61,894 bases of DNA, taken from NCBI GenBank assembly GCA_031179305.1, contig JAPSHX010000006.1, forward strand, positions 100,914 through 162,807, in the 5' to 3' direction. How positions within the stretch are numbered: position 1 is the stretch's first letter; each line of letters starts with the position of its first letter. Below the pieces are notes generated by a model. The model had not been told where the DNA came from, ran no database searches, and was given only the letters and a program-made list of their open reading frames with translations. Source of the stretch: Paenarthrobacter sp. (GTDB lineage Bacteria > Actinomycetota > Actinomycetes > Actinomycetales > Micrococcaceae). This document shows positions 7,751 to 16,423 of the stretch, in pieces. The position numbers were made by a program, and so were the translations under genes.

Positions 7751-8929
7751 CTAAGGCAGTGAAATTTCCGCTGGGTCTGCGCCAACAACCCTGTTACGTC
7801 CCTGGGCCTTGGCGCTATATAGCGCGGCGTCTGCCACCTTGATCATGAAATCCAGGTCTGGAGCCTCAGCACCAGTGGAAGTGACGCCATAACTGACTGT
7901 GGGAAACGGCAAACCATCCGGATCTTCCATTGCGGAGAGACGATGGCTGATCTCCGAGGCGATGGCTTCGGCCCGCTGTTGCGTCGCCCCGGGCAGGAAC
8001 AGGATGAATTCTTCTCCGCCGTACCGTCCAACAAGGTCGGTTGACCTAACCGAAGCGGTGCAGGCCTCGGCGAAGGCACACAACGCGGCGTCCCCGGCCG
8101 CATGTCCGTGTTCATCGTTGACGGCTTTGAAGTAGTCGAGGTCTGCCAGGATCAAGGCACCACCTCGTTGGCCTGCCAGCTCATCGGCAGCCAGGCCAAG
8201 GAAGGCGCCCCTGTTCAGCAGGCCGGTGAGATGGTCCCGTTCGGCGCGTTCCCTGAGTTTTCTGATCAGGTGGTTATTGCTGAGCGCGTTCATGGTGAAG
8301 GACAGCGACACCAGGAAAATTAGGTGTACCAGGGCCGCCGGCGCATAGCCGAAGACGGTTTGGAACAAGTTCCCATCATGCCCTTCCAGCACAAACGTGA
8401 TTGCCCGGCCCAGGTAGTACAGGGAGGTAAGTGCGGCGGTGAGGGCCAGGAACTTGGTCGCCCGGGTATGGGTTGATTTCGCGAACCACATTTCTGCCGC
8501 GGACACGCCAAGGCCTGCCGCTGTCAGGCCCAGATAGACCAAACCACCGGACCAGAGACTGGATTCCGCTGTGTCCAGCACCGACGCAACGTAGGTGATC
8601 AGGGGTGCCGGTGCCAGCTGCCAAGCGCTGATTTTACGGTCCCGAAGTTTTCGTGCTCCTGCCCAGACGCTGAATGCTCCGGCGACCACTAGCGCTTTGC
8701 CGGGCGGATTGGCCCACGCCAGTAAGGAAGTTCCGTTGAGTAGGAAGGCGCAATTTCCGGCAAAGAAAAGGCACAGGGACGCCCGCCACCAATCGGTGAA
8801 CGGTGACCGGAGGCGCCGGGAGGAGACACAGGAGAGAACTATCAGGGTTAGGATGACGGCCGCGAGGACCATTCTTACGGAGAACGGGTCCAGGACTATC
8901 GTTCCCTCTTGCATGGAGGCTGCAATCAT
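7751..8929 (-). CDS. Membrane-anchored diguanylate cyclase (GGDEF)
   Basis: A 392-residue protein. The first 220 residues form about six or seven membrane segments and the C-terminal 160 residues a GGDEF domain. That domain has DHLTGLLNRGAF, LDYFKAVNDEHGHAAGD and the active loop GRYGGEEF, so the catalytic GG(D/E)EF signature is intact. An RSTD motif lies five residues before GGEEF, matching the RxxD inhibitory site for product feedback. It should make cyclic di-GMP at the inner membrane in response to an unknown signal. ATG 8929 has AGCAGGA ahead of it; the in-frame ATG at 8914 lacks a site. The adjacent gap 8930-9243 (314 bases) holds the start regions of this gene and the rightward BNR gene; nothing else is seen there. 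Confidence 0.9.
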   Translation of the reverse strand: MIAASMQEGTIVLDPFSVRMVLAAVILTLIVLSCVSSRRLRSPFTDWWRASLCLFFAGNCAFLLNGTSLLAWANPPGKALVVAGAFSVWAGARKLRDRKISAWQLAPAPLITYVASVLDTAESSLWSGGLVYLGLTAAGLGVSAAEMWFAKSTHTRATKFLALTAALTSLYYLGRAITFVLEGHDGNLFQTVFGYAPAALVHLIFLVSLSFTMNALSNNHLIRKLRERAERDHLTGLLNRGAFLGLAADELAGQRGGALILADLDYFKAVNDEHGHAAGDAALCAFAEACTASVRSTDLVGRYGGEEFILFLPGATQQRAEAIASEISHRLSAMEDPDGLPFPTVSYGVTSTGAEAPDLDFMIKVADAALYSAKAQGRNRVVGADPAEISLP

Positions 8930-9243
8930 GGCGTGGTCCTGCTACCGGCCGACCACCGCGGAATTCCCTTTTGTTGGTCTCATGGCTCTTTGACCTCGCA
9001 AAACATGTATTCCCCCAGTAAGTTGCTGCGGCCTTTTGACCGCGAACCACAGTCAAGCACGTTTCTTCCAATCAGTGGACAACGGCCGCCACATCACGGG
9101 AAAAAGTTTTTCTCGATTTTCGCGTCACGATTCGGGGTTTGGCCACACTGTAACCGTGAGGAGGATTTTATCCGGAAACCAGACTATCCACATAGGGCAG
9201 AAAACCGTTGCCACCCACACGCCCTGATGGTTCGATGGGGACC

Positions 9244-10383
9244 ATGGCTACTGCAGAGAGTTACGTCATCGCGATCGGGACCAAGAAAGGCCTGTGGCTG
9301 GCAAACAGCCCGGACCGCAAGGAATGGTCCCTCTCCGGCCCGCACTTCCTGATGAGTGAGATTCCAAGCATCGGGATAGACACGCGGAACGGCAATACAC
9401 GAATCATGGTTGGCGTACGCTCCGAGCACTGGGGTCCCACAGTGGCGCACTCCGACGACCTTGGCGCCACATGGACCGAGCCCGAGCAGGGTGCCATCAA
9501 ATTTCCGAACGGCACAGACGCCGCGCTGGAACGCATTTGGCAGATATACCCCGACGCCGACTCCCGACCAGGCGTGGTCTGGGCCGGGTGTGAGCCCATT
9601 TCGGTATGGAAATCAACCGACGGCGGCGAACACTTTGAGCTGAACCGCGGACTTTGGGACCACCCCCACCGCAGTGAGTGGGGCGCCGGGTACGGAGGAG
9701 CGGCCGCGCACTCCATCGTGGTTGATCCGTCAGGCGAGAAGGTCCACATCGCCATGAGCACGGGCGGCGTTTACAGATCGCTCGACGGCGGTGCCTCCTG
9801 GGAGCCCCGGAACAAGGGAATTTCGGCCTACTTCATGCCGGATCCAAATCCCGAGTTCGGCCAGTGTGTTCACAAGATCGCGGCGGATGCCGCCGTCGAG
9901 AATCGTTTATATGCGCAGAACCATCACGGGGTGTACCGCACGGACGACGGCGGCGAGAACTGGGATTCGATCGCGGACGGGCTGCCGGCGGATTTTGGGT
10001 TCGTCATGCTGACCCATCCGCGCCGCGAGGGCACCGCCTGGGTGATCCCGTTGAAAGCGGACGGCGAACGCATCCCGCCGGACAGCAAGCTCAGCGTCCA
10101 CCGCACCGACGATGCCGGCGGAACGTGGAAAGAACTGCACACAGGCCTCCCTGACCACGAATACAACGCCGTGCTCAGGGACGCCGCTTCCGTGGACACC
10201 GCCGAACCTACTGGCGTTTACTTCGGAACCCGCGGGGGAGCCGTGTATGCCAGTGCTGACGAGGGCGAGACATTTACTGAAGTGGCCTCGCACTTGCCGG
10301 ACGTGCTGTGCGTGCGTGCCGCCGTCGTGGTTGGCATACCGGCCGGCACCGAAGAAAAAGCCGACGCCCCGGTGCTTGGGTAG
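9244..10383 (+). CDS. BNR/sialidase-like repeat protein (beta-propeller)
   Basis: A 379-residue protein built from Asp-box/BNR-like repeats: KSTDGGEHFELNRGLW, RSLDGGASWEPRN, RTDDGGENWDSIADGLP, RTDDAGGTWKELHTGLP and ASADEGETF. This predicts a six- or seven-bladed beta-propeller like exo-sialidases and photosynthesis-system assembly factors. No signal peptide is visible, so it is probably cytoplasmic and unlikely to be a secreted sialidase. Its catalytic role is unknown. The start is chosen at ATG 9244 (MATAESYVIAIGTKKGLW); in-frame ATG 9235 and TTG 9208 are alternatives. A MoaD/ThiS-like gene follows 7 bases after the stop, so they are co-transcribed. Confidence 0.8.
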   Translation: MATAESYVIAIGTKKGLWLANSPDRKEWSLSGPHFLMSEIPSIGIDTRNGNTRIMVGVRSEHWGPTVAHSDDLGATWTEPEQGAIKFPNGTDAALERIWQIYPDADSRPGVVWAGCEPISVWKSTDGGEHFELNRGLWDHPHRSEWGAGYGGAAAHSIVVDPSGEKVHIAMSTGGVYRSLDGGASWEPRNKGISAYFMPDPNPEFGQCVHKIAADAAVENRLYAQNHHGVYRTDDGGENWDSIADGLPADFGFVMLTHPRREGTAWVIPLKADGERIPPDSKLSVHRTDDAGGTWKELHTGLPDHEYNAVLRDAASVDTAEPTGVYFGTRGGAVYASADEGETFTEVASHLPDVLCVRAAVVVGIPAGTEEKADAPVLG

Positions 10384-10390
10384 GCCGGTG

Positions 10391-10678
10391 GTGGCTGACT
10401 TTACGGTCCTGTTACCTGGTGTCCTGCAGCCCCTCGTTGGCGGACAGTCCTATCTGACTGCGTCCGCCGACGGGGCTGTGACCGTTGGACAGTTGCTGGA
10501 CACGGTAACCGGAGACTACCCGGTGCTGGCCAGGCGTTTGCGTGATGAAACCGGGGCGCTGCGCCGCTACGTGAATATTTACGTGAACGGTGATGAGATC
10601 CGGCGTGTGAAAGGTCTTGATACGGAGGTCGCGGCTGGCCAGGAGGTTTTGATCATCCAATCCGTGGCCGGCGGCTGA
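10391..10678 (+). CDS. MoaD/ThiS-family beta-grasp protein
   Basis: A 95-residue ubiquitin-like protein ending in the diagnostic Gly-Gly (SVAGG). The layout fits MoaD/ThiS: a leading strand FTVLLPGVLQPLVGG, the VTVGQLLDTV helix, the region YVNIYVNGDEIRRVKGLDTEV, and the last strand QEVLIIQSVAGG. Such proteins carry sulfur as a C-terminal thiocarboxylate after adenylation by an E1-like enzyme. No moe, thi or cys genes are nearby; the partner is the BNR-repeat protein immediately upstream. GTG 10391 is used as the start; GTG 10388 is an equal alternative. Confidence 0.82.
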   Translation: MADFTVLLPGVLQPLVGGQSYLTASADGAVTVGQLLDTVTGDYPVLARRLRDETGALRRYVNIYVNGDEIRRVKGLDTEVAAGQEVLIIQSVAGG

Positions 10679-10701
10679 GAGGGGTTTGGGGTCAATCCGG
10701 A

Positions 10702-10938
10702 TCAGGCGACGCGCCAAACACTGCATTCGTCAGTATTGATTGCCTTCCGCATCCCGGAGGCGTGGTCCATGATCCACACCACGCCGATGCCCGGCGCCGT
10801 TTCCTGAACGCACCCGCGGCGGATCACTACGTCATCGTAAGCGGGACCTACGGACAGGCGGGCTTCGATCTCGTCTCCGCGGTGGAGTTGGCTGATAGCA
10901 CGTATTCGTGTTGTGTGAGGGGTGGCTACCTTCAGCAT
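10702..10938 (-). CDS. Small hypothetical protein, 78 aa
   Basis: A short protein (MLKVATPHTTRIRAISQLHR...) with no signal peptide or membrane segment. It has balanced charge and a central beta-rich portion, VVIRRGCVQETAPGIGVVWIMD. An AGGAGG-type site lies just upstream on the minus strand, supporting the ATG at 10938. It is convergent with the BNR-MoaD pair. I do not recognise a family. Confidence 0.6.
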   Translation of the reverse strand: MLKVATPHTTRIRAISQLHRGDEIEARLSVGPAYDDVVIRRGCVQETAPGIGVVWIMDHASGMRKAINTDECSVWRVA

Positions 10939-11165
10939 GGTTTCCTCCTGGCTGGAGCTTGTGCCTGCACTTGCCGGCTATTCCAGTGTGGCGCGGCAAT
11001 GTTGCCACGGTATTTCGTCCCGGTTAGGGTCCCGTTAGCATTCCGGGATGGTTGAGTTTCCAAGCGGCCAGCCCCGCCTGCCGGGCTCGCCGCCTACCCG
11101 GTTGTAGCCTGATCTCGGTTCTTGAGACTCACAGGAATCACAAGCTCCGTCCCCGGGGAGATCAA

Positions 11166-13886
11166 ATGGGTGTGCTACGGCGAACAATCGCGTTGTCTAC
11201 AGGCTTGGTGGTGTTTGCTACCGGCCTGTTTTTCGTACAAACCCCCGCGACGGCGGTGCCGTTGCCCGGGCCGGACAACCCCAATGTCCAGTTCGTGGAG
11301 GGAACCCCGCACTCGGAGCATACGTTCGAGGTACCCCCCGAGCTCGCCACACCGTTCAACACATCGCCCGACGCCGGCCCGGCGGCTGTGGGGCCAAGCG
11401 GCGACATCCGGGTGCGGCTGGTCACTGCCAAGCTGGCAGACAACACCAATACGGTGTCCATGACTGGCGCTGAACAGGCTGTCGCCGCGTCCAGCAACTA
11501 TTGGAAAGCGATGACAGCCAACAAGCTGTCCATGACAGTGAACAGCAAGGTTGCCGGGCACCAATCCAAGGCGAAGTCAACGGATAGCTACAGCACCATC
11601 ATGTCCATCATTACCAGCGAGCTGAAGTGGACGGCGAGCCCGTATACGGCGCTGGTAATTTTCATTCCTACATCCACTCTGTCCGGAAACGCCCTCGGAG
11701 CCGGATATAGCAGCGGAAGCTATAGTGGCCGCGTTCTCCTGCCGCAGATCAGCGGGTTCACGAACAACGTGATGAGCCACGAGTTCGGGCACGTCATTGG
11801 CCTCATGCATGCGGACGCGTTGCAGTGCGGCAGTGGAGTGTCCGACGTCGGGGTTGACGGCAACGGACGGTTCACGGATCCTTCCTGCTACATCCGGGAG
11901 TACGGCGACACCACGGACATCATGGGGGCAGCCCAATTCGCTTCGCCCGTGATCAGCAGCCCGCTGTGGGACTACGCAGGATTGGGCCGTGGTGATGAAA
12001 TCCGTGATGTTGGCGTCGCTACGGGCGCCAAGACCTACACGCTTAAACCGTGGGGCGGGACCGAAGCACAGCGTGCCATCAAGTTCACCGATCCCATCAG
12101 CAAAGAGGTCTACTACCTTGAGTTGCGGCAGGCCGCAGGCTATGACAGTTACCTCGACGACTCGGGAAGGCCGGCCGGAAACAGGGGTGTCAAGATCGTC
12201 CAGCGCGGCGGAGCCACCATAGCTTCGTCCCTGATCCTCATGCCGTCCACCAAGCCGTTCCCGGAACCTTGGTACGCCAGCAACCACGCCTGGCAGGCCG
12301 GCAGCACTTTCACCACCTATACCGGCACCCAGGTGACCATCAATTCGGTGTCCACCACATCGGCGTCGGTCACTATCTTTGCCGATCCCAAGCTCACGGC
12401 GAAGGTCCGCTTCTCGGCGGGCGACTTCGACGGCGATAGGCTAGCCGATGTCCTCTCCCGTGAGGCTGACGGCTCCCTGATGCTCTACGCAGGGCTGCCC
12501 GGCAACAGGCTTGATAATCCCCGGAAGATCGGCTCGGGGTGGAACATCTTCGACACCATGACGGGCATTGCGGACTTCAATGGCGATGGCCGGGGCGACA
12601 TCCTGGCCCGCACCAGCGACGGTGTCCTCTGGCTGTATCCAGGTGATGGCAATGGTGGTTTCCTAGCGAAACGGCAGGTCGGATCCGGTTGGCAGGGCTT
12701 CTCGAACCTCATTGGCGTGGGGGACTTCGACGGCGATGCCCGGCCCGATGTCATGGCCACCAAGCCCGATGGCACTCTGTGGCTCTACCCCAGCGATGGT
12801 CAAGGGGGCTTCCGTGCATGGTCGCAGATCGGTTCGGGCTGGAACGGCTTCACCAGCATCACCTCCGACGGTTCCTTTGGCGGTGCCGGAGCCGGCCTGC
12901 TCGCACGGGCAAGCGATGGCACTCTTTACCTATACCCCGGCAATGGTTGGGGTGGTTTCGCGCCGCGTGTCGCCGTCGGAAGTGGCTGGAATGCCGTGGG
13001 CGACATCGTGGGCGGGCAAGACTTCACGGGTGACACGCGCTCCGACGTCCTGACGGTGACATCGGCAGGAACCATGCGCCTCTACCCGGGCAGCGGCTCA
13101 GGTTTTGCCGAACGCCTGGCCATCGGGGCCGGGTGGAACCAGTTCAGCCAGGTGTGGGAGGCGGGAGACTTCGACGGCGATGCTGTCGCTGACATTCTGG
13201 CGCGCGGCACCGACGGCGTCCTGTGGCTTTACCCCGGGAATGGTTCGGGCGCTTTCCTGCCGCGAGTCCAAATTGGTTCGGGCTGGGGTGCGTTCAATTC
13301 GGTCCTCACTGCAGGCGATTTCGATGGCGATGGCCACCCGGACCTTGTGGCGCGCACGTCCGACGGGGTGTTGTGGCTGTACCCGACGGATGGTCGCGGG
13401 CAGTTCCTGGCCCGAAAGCAGATCGGCACAGGGTGGCAGGGGTTTACCCAGATGCTCGCACCGGGCGATTTCTCCGGTGACGGCAAAGCGGACCTTGTGG
13501 CGCGGGCTGCCGATGGAAGCCTGTGGCTCTACCCGGGTAACGGCGTTGGAGGTTTTCAGCCGTGGCGGCAGATCGGCACCGGCTGGAACATCTTCAATTC
13601 CGTGATGCAGGGCGGCGACTTCAACGGCGACGGCTGGGAAGACATCATGGCCCGTGGAACAGATGGCTCGCTCTGGCTCTACCCGGGCAACGGCAACGGA
13701 GGCTTCCTGGCCCGGGTGGCCATGGGAGCTGGATGGAACATGTTTAGTTCCTTCGCGGCCTTGGGTAATGCCTTCACCGGGACGGGCAATCCTTCCGTGG
13801 TTGGCGTGGCCGGCAACGGCGCACTATTCCTCTACACAGGCACCGGCCGGGGGGCGTTCCAAACGGTGGTGCTGGACCCGCGATAG
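11166..13886 (+). CDS. Secreted metzincin-type protease with VCBS/FG-GAP repeats
   Basis: A 906-residue exported protein. A signal peptide covers about residues 1-34 (MGVLRRTIAL...TPATA). The protease domain has the zinc motif HEFGHVIGLMH, which is the metzincin HExxHxxGxxH pattern, followed by a Met-turn candidate in TTDIMGA. From about residue 415 to the end there are around ten repeats of 45-50 residues, each with a calcium-loop GDFDGDG..D-type motif and WLYPGNG.GGF; the fourth and tenth are degenerate. Such repeats form a beta-propeller used for wall or substrate binding. It probably degrades extracellular protein. ATG 11166 is preceded by GGGGAG and starts a good signal peptide; in-frame extension to 11052 would bury that signal. 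Confidence 0.85.
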   Translation: MGVLRRTIALSTGLVVFATGLFFVQTPATAVPLPGPDNPNVQFVEGTPHSEHTFEVPPELATPFNTSPDAGPAAVGPSGDIRVRLVTAKLADNTNTVSMTGAEQAVAASSNYWKAMTANKLSMTVNSKVAGHQSKAKSTDSYSTIMSIITSELKWTASPYTALVIFIPTSTLSGNALGAGYSSGSYSGRVLLPQISGFTNNVMSHEFGHVIGLMHADALQCGSGVSDVGVDGNGRFTDPSCYIREYGDTTDIMGAAQFASPVISSPLWDYAGLGRGDEIRDVGVATGAKTYTLKPWGGTEAQRAIKFTDPISKEVYYLELRQAAGYDSYLDDSGRPAGNRGVKIVQRGGATIASSLILMPSTKPFPEPWYASNHAWQAGSTFTTYTGTQVTINSVSTTSASVTIFADPKLTAKVRFSAGDFDGDRLADVLSREADGSLMLYAGLPGNRLDNPRKIGSGWNIFDTMTGIADFNGDGRGDILARTSDGVLWLYPGDGNGGFLAKRQVGSGWQGFSNLIGVGDFDGDARPDVMATKPDGTLWLYPSDGQGGFRAWSQIGSGWNGFTSITSDGSFGGAGAGLLARASDGTLYLYPGNGWGGFAPRVAVGSGWNAVGDIVGGQDFTGDTRSDVLTVTSAGTMRLYPGSGSGFAERLAIGAGWNQFSQVWEAGDFDGDAVADILARGTDGVLWLYPGNGSGAFLPRVQIGSGWGAFNSVLTAGDFDGDGHPDLVARTSDGVLWLYPTDGRGQFLARKQIGTGWQGFTQMLAPGDFSGDGKADLVARAADGSLWLYPGNGVGGFQPWRQIGTGWNIFNSVMQGGDFNGDGWEDIMARGTDGSLWLYPGNGNGGFLARVAMGAGWNMFSSFAALGNAFTGTGNPSVVGVAGNGALFLYTGTGRGAFQTVVLDPR

Positions 13887-13900
13887 TTCCTGATTTCCGT

Positions 13901-13937
13901 GCTCCAGGCCCGGTTGCCGGGAAGGAGCTCAGGGTTT
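13901..13937. terminator. Terminator between convergent protease and MFS genes
   Basis: GCTCC (13901-13905) pairs with GGAGC (13924-13928), with an inner CCCGG/CCGGG stem, followed on the plus strand by a GGGTTTTCTT tract. It sits just after the protease stop and serves the rightward gene; it may also stop the leftward transporter transcript. Confidence 0.6.
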
Positions 13938-13954
13938 TCTTAGTGCCGGGGTGC

Positions 13955-15286
13955 TTAGTGAACTTGCTTGTGCAGGCCGAGCTCCGTGGTGGGAGTTTTG
14001 GCTGATTCGCGGGCGGTCATGGCCGAGACAGCTGCGATCACACAGATCACCGCGGTGAAGATGGAGATCTGGACCCATCCGCCGGGCTTAGTGCCACCCA
14101 AGGCTGTGACGATGGCCGGTGCGAAGCCTGCCATGAGGAAGCCCAACTGGGTGCCAATTGCCAAACCGGAGAAGCGGACCTTGGTGCTGAACATTTCGCC
14201 GTAGAAGGACGGCCATACGGCGTTGGCGGCGGCGTATCCGAAGGAGAAGAACACCACGGAGACCAGGAACATCAGCGGCACGTTGCCACCTTCGAGGGTC
14301 AGCAGGAACACCGGAGTCATGATGGCGCTGGAGAGCGCTCCGTAGATGAACACTGGCTTGCGGCCGATCTTGTCCGAGAGCATGCCGAACAGCGGCTGGG
14401 TTCCCAGGGCAACAACGTTGGCTGCAACCACCAGCCAGAGCGTGATGGTGCTGTTGACGCCTGCAACATCCTGGGCGTATTTGATGGCCAATGTTCCAAA
14501 GACCGTACTCACCGCGGCGATGAAGGCGCAGCAGACCACGCGGAGGACATCGCGCCAGTGCAGCCTCAGGAGATCGGCAACAGGCAGCTTGGAGATCTCA
14601 TTGTTCTTCTTGGCTTCCGCGAAGGCCGGCGGCTCGTGGAGGGTGCGGCGGATGAAGAAGGCCACCAAGACAACTACTGCGCTGAGCCAGAACGGAATGC
14701 GCCAACCGATGCCGTACTTGATGTCGTCAGGCAGTGCCACCACAGGAATGAACACCAACGCAGCGAGGATCTGGCCACCCTGGGTGCCGGTGAGGGTCCA
14801 TGAGGTGAAGAAGGAGCGGCGGTTATCCGGGGCGTGCTCCAAAGTCATGGAGGAAGCACCGGCCTGCTCACCAGCGGCGGAAAGTCCTTGGCAAAGGCGG
14901 GCAACTACCAGCAGGATGGGTGCCCACCAGCCAATGGTCTTGAAGTCCGGGAGGCAGCCAATCACGAAAGTGGCGGCCCCCATCAGGATCAGCGTGAACA
15001 TGAGGACCTTCTGCCGGCCAATGCGGTCACCGAAGTGGCCCAGGATCACGGCACCTACAGGACGTGCGATGTAGGCGAAACCGAAGGTCGCGAAGGACAT
15101 GATGGCCGCGTTGGCATCCGCGGAGGGGAAGAAGACGTGGGGGAAGATCAGGGCCGCGGCAGAACCGAAGATGAAGAAGTCGTAGTACTCGACGGCGCTG
15201 CCCAGGAAGCTGGCAAGCGCGGCTTTCTTGGGTGTTCCGGCGGTGGTTTCAGTGCCTGGCGTCGCTGACGGCATTGTTTGGCTCAT
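13955..15286 (-). CDS. MFS metabolite:H+ symporter (ShiA-like)
   Basis: A 443-residue major facilitator with 12 predicted membrane segments. It resembles the metabolite:H+ symporter group that includes the shikimate carrier ShiA and alpha-ketoglutarate/proline carriers. Marks are SAVEYYDFFIFG in helix 1, the loop GHFGDRIGRQKVL between helices 2 and 3, QGLSAAGEQAGASS in helix 4 and FGMLSDKIGRKPV between helices 8 and 9. ATG 15286 is preceded by AGAAGGAA at good spacing; the in-frame extension to 15625 is unlikely because it crosses the promoter region and the start of the divergent IclR gene. With the shikimate catabolic genes 1.3 kb away, uptake of shikimate, quinate or a related acid is a fair guess. 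Confidence 0.87.
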   Translation of the reverse strand: MSQTMPSATPGTETTAGTPKKAALASFLGSAVEYYDFFIFGSAAALIFPHVFFPSADANAAIMSFATFGFAYIARPVGAVILGHFGDRIGRQKVLMFTLILMGAATFVIGCLPDFKTIGWWAPILLVVARLCQGLSAAGEQAGASSMTLEHAPDNRRSFFTSWTLTGTQGGQILAALVFIPVVALPDDIKYGIGWRIPFWLSAVVVLVAFFIRRTLHEPPAFAEAKKNNEISKLPVADLLRLHWRDVLRVVCCAFIAAVSTVFGTLAIKYAQDVAGVNSTITLWLVVAANVVALGTQPLFGMLSDKIGRKPVFIYGALSSAIMTPVFLLTLEGGNVPLMFLVSVVFFSFGYAAANAVWPSFYGEMFSTKVRFSGLAIGTQLGFLMAGFAPAIVTALGGTKPGGWVQISIFTAVICVIAAVSAMTARESAKTPTTELGLHKQVH

Positions 15287-15366
15287 GGGTGTTCCTTCTG
15301 TGACGACGATGTCGCGGATCTGGCTTCTGTGGGGAGACCCAAGCGAGGTGCGGCCGGTCGATCCCT

Positions 15367-15400
15367 GCACAAGTAACCACATGGTGAGAGCTACTTGTGC
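15367..15400. promoter_or_regulatory. Interrupted palindrome upstream of the MFS transporter
   Basis: GCACAAGTA (15367-15375) and TACTTGTGC (15392-15400) are perfect inverted repeats with a 16-base spacer. They lie between the divergent MFS and IclR genes, 80-115 bases before the transporter start. This fits an operator for the adjacent IclR regulator, or a hairpin in the transporter leader. Confidence 0.5.
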
Positions 15401-15464
15401 AATACAGCAATACTGGCTGTGAGTGGGGTCACTTGTCAAGAGAAGTCGCCACCATCTAGAAATA

Positions 15465-15483
15465 GCTCTCACTATATGAGAGC
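15465..15483. promoter_or_regulatory. Candidate IclR operator
   Basis: GCTCTCA (15465-15471) and TGAGAGC (15477-15483) form a perfect palindrome around CTATA. It ends 8 bases before the IclR start, where an autoregulating repressor would bind. The half-site motif TGAGAGC also appears at 15385-15391 inside the other palindrome, which supports a shared binder. Confidence 0.55.
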
Positions 15484-15491
15484 ATCGAGAC

Positions 15492-16262
15492 ATGAGTGTG
15501 AAAGAGGACACAAAGACCGACATGGTCGGCAAGGCCTTGAGCCTGTTGGTTTTACTGGGCAATGAACCCCGCGGGGCGAGTGCAGCGGACCTGGCGAGGA
15601 GTGCGAACCTCCCCTTCAGTACCACCTACAGGCTGCTGGGCTCGCTGACGCGCGATGGGTTTGTGGACTACGAGCCGGATGGGCGCCGCTACCACCTGGG
15701 TTTGCGTGTCTTCCAACTCGGTCAGCGCGTCTCGAATCATCATGGCTTCGCGGCCACCGCGCTGCCGGTCCTCCAGCGAGTTACCGAAAGCACGCATGAG
15801 GCCACGATCTTGTCCGTTCGTGACGGCAATCATCACCTCACCGTGAACAAGGTGGATGGCCCCAAGACCTTTCGCGTCACGAGCGACCCCGGCCATCTTG
15901 GCGCGCTCCACACCACTTCGGTGGGCAAGGCGATCGTCGCGTTCGAGGATGAGATTGAGCGGAAACGGCTCCTCGAAGAGCTTCCCCTGGATCCCTTGAC
16001 CGACCGCTCGATCACCGACCGTGACAAGTTCCGGGAGGAAATCGAGCAAGTCCGCCGTCAGGGCTACGCCGTGATGGATGAAGAAAACGAGATCGGCATG
16101 CGTGCTGTCGCGGTTCCGGTCCTCAACTCCCAGGGGCACGCTTTCGCGTCGCTGGCCACCGCAGTGCCGGTGTTTCGGATGTCCATGGAGGAACTTATCG
16201 CGCACGTGCCCACGCTTCAGGAAGCTGCGGCTGAACTCGCCGCCCGGCTGCCCCAGCGATGA
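15492..16262 (+). CDS. IclR-family transcriptional regulator
   Basis: A 256-residue IclR regulator. The N-terminal winged helix is seen in SAADLARSANLPFSTTYRLLGSLTRDGFVDYEPDGRRYHLG. The effector domain follows, with TSVGKAIVAF, RRQGYAVMDEENEIGMRAVAVPV and the C-terminal AAAELAARL helix. It is divergent from the MFS transporter and carries palindromes in the shared gap, so it most likely controls that transporter and itself. It could also act on the shikimate/protocatechuate operon downstream, where a different inverted repeat is found. Confidence 0.9.
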   Translation: MSVKEDTKTDMVGKALSLLVLLGNEPRGASAADLARSANLPFSTTYRLLGSLTRDGFVDYEPDGRRYHLGLRVFQLGQRVSNHHGFAATALPVLQRVTESTHEATILSVRDGNHHLTVNKVDGPKTFRVTSDPGHLGALHTTSVGKAIVAFEDEIERKRLLEELPLDPLTDRSITDRDKFREEIEQVRRQGYAVMDEENEIGMRAVAVPVLNSQGHAFASLATAVPVFRMSMEELIAHVPTLQEAAAELAARLPQR

Positions 16263-16268
16263 CCTCCT

Positions 16269-16405
16269 CGTTGCGTGGCCCGCTCTGCGCGGCAAACTCC
16301 CGGAATGCACCGCAGAGTAGGCCTTGCAACCTCGGCCGCCTTCGCTGTGAGGCCCGCTCTGCGCGCCAAGCCCGCGGCGGAGGGCGCAGAGTAGGCCCCG
16401 CAACG
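16269..16405. repeat. GC-rich inverted/direct repeat, family shared with 26239-26403
   Basis: The element is bounded by CGTTGCG (16269-16275) and its complement CGCAACG (16399-16405). Inside are two copies of GCCCGCTCTGCG and two of CGCAGAGTAGGCC, which pair with each other. The same words make up the 74-base tandem repeat after pcaJ. It fills most of the gap between the IclR gene and the shikimate operon; no gene is seen in it. Confidence 0.75.
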
Positions 16406-16423
16406 AGCAGCCCCAACGCACAT

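Noticed and set aside
9159..9164. Strong AGGAGG upstream of the BNR gene
   Set aside because: No start codon follows at proper spacing, and the BNR frame is closed by TAG at 9193-9195.
11052..11165. Upstream extension of the secreted protease
   Set aside because: It would hide the signal peptide that begins at 11166, where a ribosome-binding site is present.
15287..15625. N-terminal extension of the MFS transporter
   Set aside because: It crosses the divergent promoter and the start of the IclR gene; ATG 15286 has a good ribosome-binding site.
16269..16405. Possible CRISPR-like repeats
   Set aside because: The units are few, directly paired as inverted repeats, and lack regular unique spacers or cas genes.
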